A DNA stretch of 64,000 nucleotides from Lutraria lutraria (Eukaryota; Mollusca; Bivalvia; Venerida; Mactridae). Position 1 is the first letter of the stretch. Every line of letters starts with the position of its first letter. The DNA lies in contig OZ026835.1 of the NCBI GenBank assembly GCA_964023205.1, forward strand, positions 11,056,414-11,120,413, given 5' to 3'. Positions 39,301 through 48,924 of the stretch are shown here, one piece after another. The notes under the pieces are model-generated. The model made no database searches and had not been told where the DNA came from. It saw nothing but the letters and a program-made list of their open reading frames with translations. The position numbers were made by a program, and so were the translations under genes.

Positions 39301-42221
39301 TTGCAATTTTGAAAATAAAGGTAGTTTTAAGGATTATTTAGGTGTGCAACAGATTATTGATCACTTTGTAACGTCAAAAATTGACCCATTTTTTGTTTTG
39401 CTTGAAACGATGACAAATTGCATGAAACATTGAAAAAACATCATTCAAAGCTGAAACAAGAGTTCTGCATTATAGAGAATGCATTGTTGGTACCGATAAT
39501 GAGAAATTTTATCAGATGAGGCTTATAATGCTTGCTAAAATGTACAAGCTTCCAGATAAAACTTCTCCATCTTTTTCCACGCAATCGTCATGATATTTGG
39601 AATAAAAATTTAATAGAATACGTTGAAACTTTATGTTTAACATAATCTCATTTTATGATAAAAAAGCAGAATGAGCCTGCTACGGCGCGTAGGAATATAA
39701 AGTGACGAAAATAAAACAAACCATGTGACCTACTGACAAGATTTAGTCAAGTTTATCTAGTCATTGCTTTATTATGTCTAACAAATAAATTTAGAAGCAG
39801 TATGTCATATGACAGAATAAAGTACCTTTCACTTTGGCAATAAAGCGTTAACTTAATTGTGTATATTATACAATTGACTGTTTTATTAAGGATCACATAC
39901 CCTAATGCAAGCATTTATTATTAACCATTAAACTCTTCAGTGTTGTAGAATGAATCATTTGTAAAACATTCACCATATGATTTTTTTAATTGTGTAATTT
40001 TGAAAATTAAAAATGCGATATAATCATAGAAAAGGGAGAGTACTAGTTAGTAATATTACCTCCCTTTATGATATGAAGTTAACCATTCAAAATGTTGTAT
40101 GATTGGAAGTTGACACTTAATCAAGTATGCTGGAATGTTAGAATTAGAAAGGATCAGGTCCTCTAACTTTTGTTCATAAACATTTAAAGTTTGTATTCGT
40201 GTCCGTTAGCTCACTGTTTGATTGATAAATACAACCAAGCATAACATTTGTCTATTAACTCTTGCTTAGGACAATGAAATGTTTCTAGTCTGTGTTAAAC
40301 AGTGCTTTACGAGAATTACGCGCCTGCGGTACTTTCTGTTGTTTATGTAAGGTTTTAGATCTCGTTAAAATTTTAAACCAATACTGATAAAAAATTAACA
40401 TTGAATATTCAACGATTTCCTTGATCAAAGTTAAATTTGAAAACCTGTCGGAGTCGATTTTCAACGTTGTGAAATGACCCATCGGGGTCATTATTCAACG
40501 GGGCCAAAATATTATGCTACACTGGACATTATTTTGCTCGTTGCATCGGGTAATCTCCCACTCATTAATGCATTGGTAAATTCTTGATTTTCTGGAACAA
40601 CTAGCTTAATGCAGTACTTTCAATTCGAAATCTCAATTATCAAGCTATTTTTTTCGATACATTCCGTCACTTAAGGAGATTGAAAAACGCATTTATGACA
40701 TACCACATTTCCTCACGTCACTTCGATTCCAAATAAACTAGTTTATATTTTGTTTATATCGATTTTCATGTGACGTATCATCAGGGATCGAGCTTAGATA
40801 ACTTCGCCTACGCTATATCACTTTTCCCAGATAACATTGTTATAGAATGATTGTACACACATATTTTCCATATCTCCGACGACGCCTACAGTATTCCTCT
40901 TGGGTTTAACATCGCACAGACGGCGGCAAGGGTCATTTGGCAAGTTTTCCAGTTTTAACTATGGAGTACAACCTCATGCGTACATCTGTGTGGAACCACG
41001 TCAGCTAGACCGATTCCTTACATGTGATATTTTTTCTGGTCCCGAGGGATTCAAACTGACAGCGGTGTGAGGCTAGTGATTACTAAGTCAGACAAGAACC
41101 ACTTGACCATGGAGGCCCCGGAGATATCTCAAGATAAAAAGTAAATCACTGCATTTCTTACAAAATGTTTCATAGAATGCGACATTTTTCGGTTGCTCGG
41201 AATAATAAATAAGTTCTGTCTAATTATATAACATCTCTCTCTCTCTCTATTTTCTTATTTCTCCTGCTTAAGTATCTCCGTCGTAGCGTTTAGAGTGGGA
41301 TAAATACGTTTTGGAAACTTGATAATACCAAGCCTTGATATTATATGTGACCCCTTGAGATGAGAAAATGTGAATTAATGATTATTTGCCGCTATTATGT
41401 CTGAGAGAATAACAGATATCTATCTATAATCTGACATGTTACTTAATGGGCGGAACTGTCTGTGTAGCTGCTTTTTTACGAGACAATATTTTGAAGTTCG
41501 ACTTTGTATTTGGGATAGATTGAAACGGTGCAATGAGAGACAAAATGACTCGGGTGATAAACGATTATCTAATCAAAGTCAATCCTGTTAACAAAGGCCA
41601 CCCTTTGGAAAGACATGATGGCCTTATTATTGGCCTTTATTGACAGGTGGCCTTCTTTTGTAGGTCATTTTGTACTGAATAATCTATGACGGTTTTTAAA
41701 AGAATTGCCATCATTGATATAAAGGGTGGCCCTTATTTGCCGCTAACAAAGGTTTGAGTGTATTCTACTGAATGTAAGAACTAAACTGTACCCGTCTGAA
41801 CGTTGTTTTTTTATCAGGTTTAAATATTTTTATCTCGTGTTTCTTTTTCGGTTTACTTCGGTAACCTGATACGATAGAAATCGGTCACCGTGAAATGCAG
41901 GGGACCAGTCTTATTTCTCATTATGTAACAAGAACTAAAAGGGCCGCTTTCAGAGAAAAAATACATCTCTAAACCCAATCATTCATAATATCTGAGTTCA
42001 TCATGACCGCGTTTTACGGTACTTGGCTCCATTTGCAGATGAGATAGATATTGATAGCCATTAATATATTCTATTTTCATTGAACTTTAAACATACAAAT
42101 ACATAGTATTACAAATTTCGCCAAACAATAAAAAGAATTACCCCGCTTTTTAAAAAAAAAGTTTCATTAATGTACTCACCTTTTCTGAATTGATTTTGGC
42201 ATCATGATTCGACTCCATCAT
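24246..42221 (-). CDS. Ankyrin-ZU5-UPA-double death domain protein, whole gene (18 exons)
   Basis: Exons (minus): 42221-42180, 34943-34854, 34445-34347, 33823-33725, 33417-33316, 32580-32462, 31980-31784, 31276-31092, 30846-30661, 30215-30087, 29479-29322, 28977-28373, 27943-27795, 27384-27257, 26832-26750, 26117-25957, 25185-25061 and 24312-24246. Every junction keeps phase, giving about 907 residues. Order: ankyrin repeats (15-165), charged linker (165-265), two ZU5-like modules (roughly 266-470), UPA-like region (470-660), death domain 1 (671-762) and death domain 2 (about 775-885). ZU5-UPA-death order is known from PIDD1, UNC5 and ankyrins, which regulate or nucleate death-fold complexes in the cytoplasm. 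Here ankyrin repeats replace the LRRs of PIDD1. No signal peptide or membrane segment is seen. Function is inferred from domains only; no gene name is justified. Confidence 0.85.
24490..24655 (-). repeat. Dispersed repeat family G (GTCGGCGC ... GGTCGGGTTACTG)
   Basis: Shares AAGTCGGCGCTAAAAAAACA + GTCGGTCGGGTTACTGC with stretches at 47465-47540 and 59655-59705 and, more weakly, 8228-8265. It explains the minus-strand frame 24475-24657 just beyond the end of the ANK-ZU5-DD gene. Confidence 0.6.
25061..25185 (-). CDS. ANK-ZU5-DD exon 17, death domain 2 second half
   Basis: Phase 0 in, phase 2 out. VFDLIRKVYTDKPASLSKLV and KSLRNVGQTEAANYAL fit helices 4-6. If the donor GTAATG were not used, the frame would stop at once (TGG TAA), so intron retention gives a protein ending ARAW. 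Confidence 0.86.
25245..25500. mobile_element. Possible degenerate SINE-like sequence
   Basis: A tRNA-like stretch (GTGATGTAGTGACTATGGTG then CTTGTAATCACAAGCC) is followed by a locally less AT-rich tail. It lies in the intron between ANK-ZU5-DD exons 16 and 17. No clear box B is seen. Confidence 0.35.
25684..25735. repeat. Cluster of TTTTGCCATGGCAAAA palindromes
   Basis: A perfect 16-bp palindrome at 25701-25716, a 14-bp one at 25722-25735 and a damaged one at 25684-25698, in the intron between ANK-ZU5-DD exons 16 and 17. Confidence 0.8.
25957..26117 (-). CDS. ANK-ZU5-DD exon 16, death domain 2 first half
   Basis: Phase 1 in, phase 0 out. DSFFAMVADKTLPTNELVTD, then LSLPAGDFLDITDNTKC, follows the death-domain helix pattern (A-x-x-L...[LV]-x-x-L-x-[LF]). 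Confidence 0.82.
26750..26832 (-). CDS. ANK-ZU5-DD exon 15, inter-death-domain linker
   Basis: An 83-nt exon, phase 2 in, phase 1 out. KNTPSNRNDVFNDWLTTAYK links the two death domains. Confidence 0.75.
27257..27384 (-). CDS. ANK-ZU5-DD exon 14, death domain 1 second half
   Basis: Phase 0 in, phase 2 out. LLFEWREKHRGYKSRGLPVL then LSALNKCGRRGLVNDLQ gives the helix 4-6 pattern (LL-x-x-W...L-x-x-AL-x-x-x-G-x-x-x-L). Confidence 0.9.
27795..27943 (-). CDS. ANK-ZU5-DD exon 13, death domain 1 first half
   Basis: Phase 1 in, phase 0 out. MMEMQRELGDMWWKCLLLLG and FKTIEQAFMENTGNVQETVN show the helix 1-3 pattern of a death domain (L-x-x-x-W-x-x-L-x-x-x-L-G-[IV]). Confidence 0.88.
28373..28977 (-). CDS. 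ANK-ZU5-DD exon 12, UPA-like region
   Basis: The largest exon (605 nt, about 201 codons), phase 2 in, phase 1 out. It has a Ser-rich segment (ENFGSSSSFASISS), a basic patch (YRKCRRREH) and alternating beta-rich sequence, with IVEFQPRLESSHQIFNIRLL near the end, where the UPA domain lies in ZU5-UPA-death proteins. The UPA call rests on order and beta-like pattern rather than a clear motif. Confidence 0.85.
29322..29479 (-). CDS. ANK-ZU5-DD exon 11, second ZU5 end
   Basis: Phase 0 in, phase 2 out (donor GTGAGA). IPLPTSYQGDGHLIILTMNA, then ESWKMLSS and GRIYFDVPSFSI, matching the last ZU5 strands (P-x-x-x-x-x-x-x-L-x-[IV]-L, W-x-x-[LM]). Confidence 0.85.
30087..30215 (-). CDS. ANK-ZU5-DD exon 10, second ZU5 core
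   Basis: Forty-three codons, phase 0/0. TSFYSLDSGGTELLKPISLK matches the ZU5 hallmark in which 'L-x-P-[IV]-x-L' follows a Gly-containing turn. Confidence 0.85.
30661..30846 (-). CDS. ANK-ZU5-DD exon 9, end of first and start of second ZU5-like module
   Basis: Sixty-two codons, phase 0/0. KWICNATAEITRFNSFIVLS closes the first module at the place where PIDD1/UNC5CL-type proteins carry an HFS autoproteolysis site (here RFN). VQLDIPQNTFDKTVTITMG opens the next. The donor GTAAAT is moderate, so the 3' border is less sure. Confidence 0.75.
31092..31276 (-). CDS. ANK-ZU5-DD exon 8, first ZU5-like module
   Basis: Phase 1 in, phase 0 out. YKVSRVTGPVVIDICIPITC followed by EELVLKTDRGND has the '..G-P-V-x-[IL]-x-[IL]-P..' strand pattern of the second half of a ZU5 domain. 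Confidence 0.8.
31784..31980 (-). CDS. ANK-ZU5-DD exon 7, Pro/Lys/Thr linker
   Basis: Phase 2 in, phase 1 out. It encodes a linker with TPFPNLGLIVTPKMTPKPDS and then MSFTLSIKKSFPDSANELFG. No domain is recognised; it may enter the first ZU5-like module. Confidence 0.8.
32140..32310 (+). mobile_element. tRNA-derived SINE, family 1, diverged
   Basis: GCGGCCATAGTCCAGTGGTT stands at the head and TACTGGTTAGAATACAGTCC at the tail, matching the copy at 62885. It accounts for the minus-strand open frame 32040-32360, which is not an exon. Confidence 0.7.
32462..32580 (-). CDS. ANK-ZU5-DD exon 6, end of ankyrin domain and charged helix
   Basis: Phase 0 in, phase 2 out. It begins DGKTAMDISKND, a capping ankyrin start, then runs into an Ala/Glu/Lys-rich helix (KKVAEETAAKESQEAEE) that may be a short coiled coil. 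Confidence 0.85.
32621..33115. mobile_element. Dispersed element beginning AACAAGAGGGCC, copy 2
   Basis: Same 5' end as the copy at 7645, but the body is different; near the end are a (GCAC)n-like run (GCACGCACGCACACAC) and GATCACAATAG. It begins only 40 bp from the acceptor side of ANK-ZU5-DD exon 6. Confidence 0.72.
33316..33417 (-). CDS. ANK-ZU5-DD exon 5, ankyrin repeat
   Basis: Thirty-four codons, phase 0/0. GRTPLHLAVSRDHLNVAENL is followed by IQLGINIDIRDQ, a complete repeat. Confidence 0.92.
33725..33823 (-). CDS. ANK-ZU5-DD exon 4, ankyrin repeat
   Basis: Exactly 33 codons, phase 0/0. GWTPLHHAAIKGYGEIIQML and NKGADINKTD form a textbook ankyrin repeat. Confidence 0.92.
34347..34445 (-). 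CDS. ANK-ZU5-DD exon 3, ankyrin repeat
   Basis: Exactly 33 codons, phase 0/0, starting VGKTVLHHLCNAGRISEVEM and ending APVNKTDK. One exon equals one repeat; T-x-LHH replaces the usual TPLH. Confidence 0.88.
34505..34552. repeat. Degenerate (AATC)n microsatellite
   Basis: Interrupted AATC/CAAT units in the intron between ANK-ZU5-DD exons 2 and 3. Confidence 0.7.
34854..34943 (-). CDS. ANK-ZU5-DD exon 2, degenerate ankyrin repeat
   Basis: Thirty codons, phase 0 on both sides, after a T10 tract and CAG. LLNATKNKAYAHVTTLLSES looks like the helical part of an N-terminal capping ankyrin repeat. Confidence 0.75.
38040..38905. mobile_element. TIR element, copy 2 (opposite orientation)
   Basis: Same family as 19128-19853, in reverse: the 38275-38345 and 38600-38785 stretches match the middle of copy 1 in reverse complement, including GACGTCATATACTGACAAGT. 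It carries extra middle sequence (about 38460-38600) absent from copy 1. It lies in intron 1 of the ANK-ZU5-DD gene. Confidence 0.8.
38898..39230. mobile_element. TIR element, truncated copy 3 joined head-on to copy 2
   Basis: Starts with the same terminus directly abutting copy 2, so the junction 38879-38928 is a perfect 50-bp palindrome centred on ACCGGT. The subterminal GAAAACGTTTTC units follow, but the second half of the element is missing. Confidence 0.78.
40895..41125 (-). mobile_element. tRNA-derived SINE, family 2
   Basis: Shares GGTCATTT-GCAAGTTTTCCAG and the box-B-like AGTTTGAATCCCTCGG (minus strand) with the copy at 9555, but has no internal triplication. It lies in intron 1 of the ANK-ZU5-DD gene. 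Confidence 0.72.
41230..41248. repeat. (CT)n microsatellite
   Basis: About eight CT units. Confidence 0.8.
41594..41765 (+). repeat. Dispersed repeat family R, most complete copy
   Basis: Carries both outer arms (AAAGGCCACCCTTTGGAAAG; GGTGGCCCTTATTTGCCGCT) and the GACGGTTTTTAAAAGAATTG core, so it best defines the family boundaries. Confidence 0.75.
42180..42221 (-). CDS. ANK-ZU5-DD exon 1 (start codon exon)
   Basis: Fourteen codons, MMESNHDAKINSEK, ending at a strong donor GTGAGT in phase 0, with A at -3 of the ATG. Phase and donor fit exon 2, 7.2 kb away. The exon is short, so an alternative first exon remains possible. Confidence 0.6.
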
Positions 42222-44039
42222 TTTGTGACGTTTGCGCAAATATTGATTATAAAAAATATAAATAATGATATATTATAGACTGGTAACTTGAGGCATACCG
42301 AACCCAGTCTGTACCAACCACACCAAAACTAGTAGTGAAACAAATTGACGTTCAGGTCAATTATATTAACTTGTCTCCTTTATGAACTCAATTCTGATGG
42401 TGCTTATAACTTCCAGGCAATCATTCCATTTTGTTTTTACAGTATCCAGCATTAAGTCTAGACGGATAGTCACTCACTTATTCTTTATAAACGATACAGA
42501 AATCCAAGAACTCAAAGAATCCCCGGTTTTTAAAATGCCCTTAGATCAGATATTGTTTACTAAGTGGTTTTATTATTCATTTATCAAGTTGTATAACCGC
42601 CGTAAGAATGAAATGAACGAAAGCATTCATTTTATGTCATGTTGAATAGCGCAATGTTATGGTTGTTTAATTTCTTTAGTGAGTCGAATCTCGCTATTGT
42701 TACAACGTATCTCAAATTTCACGTTTTCTTATTGTTTTAACAATATAAATGTGTTTGTATGTAAGTTGTTTTTATTATAAGCGTTCGACATAGAGTAAAA
42801 TGATACGTACTTCCTTCTTCGACGAGTAATCAATGGGAAAACAAAAACGTAAACGTGTGATTGATTAACTTTTACAACGATATGAATTTGTTTAAAAAAT
42901 TAACAGCTTAATACAAAACCTTTCATCTTGAGTAGATTTTGTCGCGATTCATACGTTTTTCTTCAAATTACTGTACACAGACTCCGTTTCAGAATTGCTA
43001 CATCAAGCATACAGATACGGTCTATTATTATTGTGATAGTTTCTGATAATTATAGATTCTATTACTGATTATATGTTCTCCAGCTATGGGAGACAGATAT
43101 TATATGCAACCACTCCCTCATACCGCTGGCTAAATGGTATTAGTACTTCAATTTTGTGCCGTATTTAGATTGGAAACAAATTTCGGTATAAAGTTGACGC
43201 CAAGATTCTGATTGTTTCGTTACTGGTTATATTTGTATCAGGGAAGTATTATAAAAAAGCTATTTTAAGGCAGAAGCAATTCTATAGACAAGAGAAATGA
43301 ATTAAGAGGTTGAATCGGAAGATGAGATAGAACATTTACATGTATGGTTTTAAAAACAAACGCTGTAATGAGATGTTGCGTGTAATCATTAACGCGATAC
43401 GAGTAATCTGTCAATCGGCTAAGTGTTGGGTGAAAAATTGTTATGTTGATGTTTTTGTAGATAAAAGGAAAATGCAATAACTTAATGCTTAGCGGTAATT
43501 GTATTTAAAAAAGAAATCCAAGATGCCAGAACCGAACTCTGTTTTTTTTATTGCGCGACAGCTTGAAAAAAATAATTGAATAAAAGATGCAACGATTATC
43601 AGAAACATTCGTTTGTAGTTTTTTATATAAAAAAACACTATTTCGCTAATTCTCCAACTAGAGAATAAATCTGAATTAACGCAGTATTCAAATGGTTTTT
43701 ATTCGATCACGATTTCATTGAATTGATTTAGCAACAAAACTCATCAAAATGTTCGTTTAATGAGGCAGGGTAATTTTTTCACACTTAAAATGGCGTTTAA
43801 GCGTGTTACATATTGATCGCAATGAAATTAAAATCAGCCTATATATCTTAACAGGAATGCCAGTGATCCATACATGTCACGTGTCATGAATCGCGGTATG
43901 TCACGTGATGATGTTATCTTACTTTCTTTTCTTAGTCTGAAATATTCTGCTTATTCACGGTGCAGCCATCTGGTGAACATTATTTTTTTAAAGCATGGAC
44001 GTGATATTTTGCCGTGATTTTCGATTATAATCCCATACG

Positions 44040-44112
44040 GTGAGCTGTAATAATGCAAAAAGACCGCTAAGAGGGGTCGCTCATAGGGACCGCTCAGAAG
44101 GGGCCGCTCAAA
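44040..44112. repeat. Short GGGNCCGCTCA tandem motif
   Basis: GAGGGGTCGCTCATAG, GGACCGCTCAGAAG and GGGCCGCTCAAATG follow one another as imperfect 14-16 bp units, producing the ERPLLSGPYERPLL-like frame on the minus strand. Confidence 0.6.
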
Positions 44113-44435
44113 TGATATATTAAAATCATGTTGCACTTCTGTTCATGGAATACTTACTTAGTTTAAACATATTTATTCAAGTCATCCAACATTCACTAGT
44201 ACATGATAAAACAAAACATACATATATTATATAAGGAAAGGATTAGAACGAAAGGCAAAGTCTTATAGAATTCTTCTCCTTGGGCGGCTAGTAATAATTT
44301 CACATTGAGTTTGCTCTAATGTGATGAAGACATTAACATGGGAATAAACATGGCAAACATACAAACAAACAATGTGATGAGTGTGAGTTTATAAATGTAT
44401 ATGAGTATGTGCAAAAGAGAAATATGCATGCATAT

Positions 44436-44495
44436 AAGGGGAGGGAGAGAGAGAGACATACAGACAGGACATAGAGAGGGAGAGAGAAGGGGACA
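44436..44495. repeat. GA-rich simple repeat
   Basis: Purine-rich GGGAGAGAGAGAGA tracts, which give the low-complexity minus frame 44333-44533. Confidence 0.75.
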
Positions 44496-44559
44496 TGGCT
44501 CATAAATAAGATATAGGTACTATCCTGGGTCAACGGATTTAGGTTACTTACAGTAACAG

Positions 44560-45060
44560 AGTTGATATTACTAGGCTCAGATAAATCGCTTAGTGTCAGA
44601 TCTATATGAAGTTCTGAACATGACTGAAAATGGTGTTATTTTCCTGATCAGAAAGCGTTGGGTCACCAAATAATAGGAGGTCCAGGCTTAGAATGTTATA
44701 ATTTCAGAGGTTAGTGAGCATATTATTACTCCATGTGCCATAACAGTTACACTCGAAGAAGTAGTGATAATTTGACTCAATTTGACCACATCGACACAAC
44801 GGTGAGGGACAGATGTTTTTCAGAAACAAGTGGTAATTAAGAGCACTGCACTTTGTGCGGAGGCGTGTATGCAGCACTTGGAGTTTTCTAGATCCTACAT
44901 AATAATACATTGGAGTTCGTTTTTTTACTTACATCGAGATATGTTTTAAATGTACTAAGTGTCGGTGAGCAGCGGAAACTAAACGGAATACGATTCCAGT
45001 CACGAACAACTGAAGATAGGAAGGAATTAAATTAAAACATAGTTCTAGCTGGTAATAGCT
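44560..45060 (-). pseudogene. Non-LTR retrotransposon (LINE) 3' end, decayed
   Basis: On the minus strand, VVRDWNRIPFSFRCSPTLST + FKTYL (about 45020-44945) and, in another frame, VLHTRLRTKCSALNYHLFLK + CRCGQIESNYHYFFEC (44880-44740). Both are hallmarks of the C-terminal end of bivalve LINE ORF2 (WN-x-[IL]-P, H-x-R-[LM]-R, C-x-CG...H-[YF]-F-x-[EC]-C). A frameshift and an in-frame stop separate the parts. No reverse transcriptase core is present. Confidence 0.8.
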
Positions 45061-45664
45061 GGATGTTACAAGAGTGTCTTAAGTTCTAATTTGAATTAGT
45101 AGAACGAGGTATTAGAGAAGAGAGGTATTCGGGTGTCTGGTGACTATGCATACTTACATAATTGCCTCAGTTCTTAGTTTACAACTTTTAAACAACATTG
45201 TCAAATGACATGTATAAACGTGGGCATTTGGAAATGCCAGACCCTCTCTAGTTTTGACACAGTCCCTAAATATTCTTATCGCAAAATTTACAGTACGAAC
45301 TATTTGGGAACGAACGAACCTCCAAAGATTTTAAAGCACATTTAGAAACAAAATAAACAAGTAACGTCTGCAAAATGACATTACTATCTTTATTGGAAAA
45401 TCGGTTCGCCCATTTCATGTTGATAGAGGATGTTTAATTTTAATAGCTATATATTTACATATGTGTCTGACTTTTATAATAGAGACAATTGTATTAAACG
45501 TACAAGCTTTTGCTATTATGATACATTATTGTAAATCTATACTGTGGAAGTCACTAAGTTGATCAACTAGATTTATTCGTCACGAAATTGTCTATTTGGT
45601 GAAAATACACTCAGTTGGGAATTTATGTAATTTTGTTCAAGTAGGACCAACCGCTATTTTTCAA

Positions 45665-45906
45665 CGATATTTCTTTTGTTATACGGCGGTCGGGTAACCT
45701 TATAACGAATTTTTTCCTGAACTATATTCTAATCAGTACTATAACTTACGCTTCCACAAGGAACCGGCAACTTCTACACATGCGGAGGAAAATCTCGACT
45801 TTTTTGTTAAAATTTCAAAGAAGGGTATGACCTGCTTCAAGGGGGATTAGAACCCTCATCTTTGGTTTACAAGTCCGGTGCAATTACCACTGGATCACGA
45901 CCTTGA
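45665..45906 (-). mobile_element. tRNA-derived SINE, family 1
   Basis: Reverse-strand head with a box-B-like GATGAGGGTTCTAATCCCCC, the central AGAAGTTGCCGGTTCC block and a tail with ACTGATTAGAATATAGTTCA. Confidence 0.8.
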
Positions 45907-46099
45907 CTTTTGGTATAGGGGCTAGAGATGCAAGTGGAATGAAACAATCCTGCTGTACCACTTGAATATCCGGGAAGTTTAAGTGGAAATCAGAATTATA
46001 GTTCACCCTTTCTAGCAATTTGTCTGTGGTCATTTTGGTCAAAGTCAAAACTCAAATGAAACATGAAAAATATGTTTCGGTAAATAGAGCTGCAAATAT

Positions 46100-46225
46100 T
46101 GACCGTTGTTTAGAGGTTGTTGCTCTACAGAGTTTAAATTCATAGTAAATATCAATTTAGGGAAATTTTGAAAGTGTTGATATAGAGAGGTTGTTGCTCT
46201 ACAGAGGTTCGCTCTGGAAAGGTTT
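46100..46225. repeat. GTTGTTGCTCTACAGAG-type dispersed repeat
   Basis: Two copies of AGAGGTTGTTGCTCTACAGA lie about 75 bp apart (46110-46130 and 46184-46203). A related inverted group lies at 50835-51000 (CCTCTCTAGAGCAACAACCT). Confidence 0.6.
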
Positions 46226-46487
46226 ACTGTAGGTCTATGCTTTTTGGGTTCTTGTAAGCCTGTGGAAAGGTGAAAGAAGTGACACAGTAGAGTGTACCTT
46301 CATCGGGACTTACAAAAAAGTATTTGGTCACGTTCAAAAATTGGGTAGGCCGGATAACTAGAAATATAAAAGTATTTTGTACGTCTTAATTCGTTTTCTT
46401 TGTTTAAGACTGTTGCATGCTACTATGGTGCGGTTCCAAATTTGATCGATCGACTATCATACTAGTATGCAGTGTTGCTAGATCTTT

Positions 46488-46679
46488 ATGGTGACAAGAA
46501 CTTGTGGTGAACAGCGCATGAGGTATTTATACACTGAACTCGGTATCGGAGAATACACTCCTGGATTGGTTAAAGAACTGTTAGAACTTGGAATATACGT
46601 ATGTGGTGACGTGAGCTTGAAACTCGGTGAAGAAAAACGAAATGTTGATATTGGTATAGGTTCTTTTATCCAATATTGA
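46488..46679 (+). CDS. Short unidentified open frame
   Basis: 63 codons, including YLYTELGIGEYTPGLVKELL then ELGIYVCGDVSLKLGEEKRN. Its composition is more protein-like than that of its neighbours, but no acceptor, donor or family is evident. Confidence 0.2.
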   Translation: MVTRTCGEQRMRYLYTELGIGEYTPGLVKELLELGIYVCGDVSLKLGEEKRNVDIGIGSFIQY

Positions 46680-47030
46680 TTCACAGAACATAGATGTGAA
46701 CAAAAGTTTTATAAATCCTAAAATGTTTTGGACAGTTTTTATACTTACAATATCTTTATGTTCATACGTTTGCCACGGTTATTATTACGACCATTATCAC
46801 GTACCAGGTAAGTAATTTTTGCTTTATTGAAATAAGATTATTCATATATATATTATAGTAAACTACACATTTTAAAGAACTTGCGACTGTTTGGTTATTT
46901 TGAATAAATTATGGTAACGGTCAGTAATTTCTATTTTATATTATTTTTAATTATTGTTTTATTGTATCCTTCACTGCCATTATAGTGTTATATAATAGTC
47001 ATATGAAAATAAACAGTTAAACATGTGTTA

Positions 47031-47177
47031 GAAGTCACCTCCGAATAACGACCATTTTGTGAATAAATGCCATTCCTTTAAAAATCGACTTTGATCATTT
47101 AGAACAAAATGACGACCGAATAAAGGGCACCTGTCAATAAAGACCGCATGTTGTATTTCCCAAAGGTTTGACTGTAC
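47031..47177 (-). repeat. Dispersed repeat family R
   Basis: Reverse orientation: CACCTGTCAATAAAGACCGC with the TTTAAAAATCGACTTTGATC core. Confidence 0.7.
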
Positions 47178-47399
47178 ATTACATAATTTTGATCTGAATA
47201 TTACCAGGTTGTAATTGTGTTTAAGTATTACTACATGTTCTGTGAAAGGTGTTGTACTGTTTCTATGTTTGTTGACAAGAGGGTAGAAAGACTGGTGGAG
47301 TATTCAAATGTTATTGTTCTTCTTGAAATTCTGAAGTACTTTCTTTCATTTCATTATAAATGTCTTAGATTTTTCTTGTGACTAATTCACTCCATGAAA

Positions 47400-47545
47400 T
47401 GGTAGCTCAAGAAGCTTTATTTTTTTGTAAACATTACTTTTATATAGACTTTCATACTTCGGACTTTATTTTTAGAAGTTTTTGGGTCGGCGCCCAAAAA
47501 AATAGGTACTGTCGGGTTACCGTAAAACGGCTTTTCCCCTCTGGT
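47400..47545. repeat. Dispersed repeat family G
   Basis: Contains GGTCGGCGCCCAAAAAAATA + GGTACTGTCGGGTTACCG. The plus-strand frame 47378-47569 is inside it. Confidence 0.55.
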
Positions 47546-48924
47546 CTGATCACCAGTCTATGTTGTTAAGTAAGATTGTTCTTTACGATCCTGTTGATTA
47601 GGATATTGTGGAATCAATCTGCTTTAAGATATGCTTGTCACGATGTCATGTTACTACGTGTGATATACGTAAAGTGGCCCGCATTAATTTAGTGAATATG
47701 TTGCTTTTGTCACAAACGAATAAAATAATTATGATAATGTCAATGCACTTTTTCTACCCATGCTGTTAACAAACCGCTCTATGTTGTCATGGAAAGGTTA
47801 ACACATTTCTTTTAACTCAGCATCTGACAGATATGTGTCTCATCCCAAAAGTCATCAATCCGTTCCTAGGTTACGATATATTAGTCTTTTAGTCATTTAT
47901 ATGAACTAAAAACAAATTTTGCAAAATCAAAGCAAAACTTGATTTTGAAGTAAACACATTGTACTAATGTTCAGTGTGTAAATTCTTTTTAAATTCAACA
48001 GTCACCGACCGTAATGGCTATTTTCCAGCATTAATGAAGTTGCATTTATTTATTCTGAAATAAATGAAACATGATATGGTTGCTGAAAAAGTTTGTTGGG
48101 CTCATTTGTATCCGAAGTTTTTATATTCGAAAATGAGACGAAACCTTGACCTTTTTTTAGCTATTGTTTTAACAACATTAAAAATATCCCAGAAAAGAAT
48201 TAATTCTATCATTTATTGTTTCTCAAACATTAAAATAGATTTTTATATGTGCGACCTTTCTTTTTTCAAGTATTTTTCTTGAACATCTATATCTGGTTCC
48301 CACTTTTTTCACTTTGTTTTATCACATTGTGCGAAATTATTCCGTATTTTTCATTAAGATGAGTCGCAAATGGTCGGATAAAGGTCGATCTGTATCGATT
48401 TGTTCGTTGTTTGCACTCACGTCGCAGACAATACCTGAAAGTAATAAAATAACTCGGATTGAGTGTGATTCTCATAACGTGTCAATAAAATGCAAATTGC
48501 TTTAATGATAATAAAATAGGATCTTTAGAATCTCACATTCTCCTGTTATCATGTTGTTTATTACTCGGCATGCATGGCTCCATGCTGTTTCTAGGTACAA
48601 TTTCCTTTCTGTTATCTTAATAACGGATCCCAGAATAAGCCAACGCTCATTAAGTCTCCCAATTTATACCGAAGTATTCATGATATTTTTAAGAGCATGA
48701 AATGTAATAGCTGCACGATATTTTGTCCGTGCAAAAATAGCCCCAAAATAGATATGCATAATGATATGCAAATGGGGCTGGTATTATATTAGTGGGATGG
48801 TGTATGAATAATACATCACCCCAGCGACTTACTTGCCTCAGTGATGTTTAGTATGCTACGCATGACAACCATTTTAAGCACTGTCTAACTCTACTCATGT
48901 TTACAACCCTTTATCCGTATAAGG

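Larger units (their letters stand above)
34944..42179. other. Intron 1 of the ANK-ZU5-DD gene (7.2 kb)
   Basis: Holds the double TIR element (38040-39230), a SINE (40895-41125) and the most complete family R repeat. 34950-38035 is otherwise featureless, with no convincing exon on either strand. Confidence 0.65.

Noticed and set aside
46724..46812. ATG followed by a hydrophobic frame and a GTAAGT donor, like a signal-peptide exon
   Set aside because: The stretch lacks a normal signal-peptide layout (no clear cleavage region) and no downstream exon was found.
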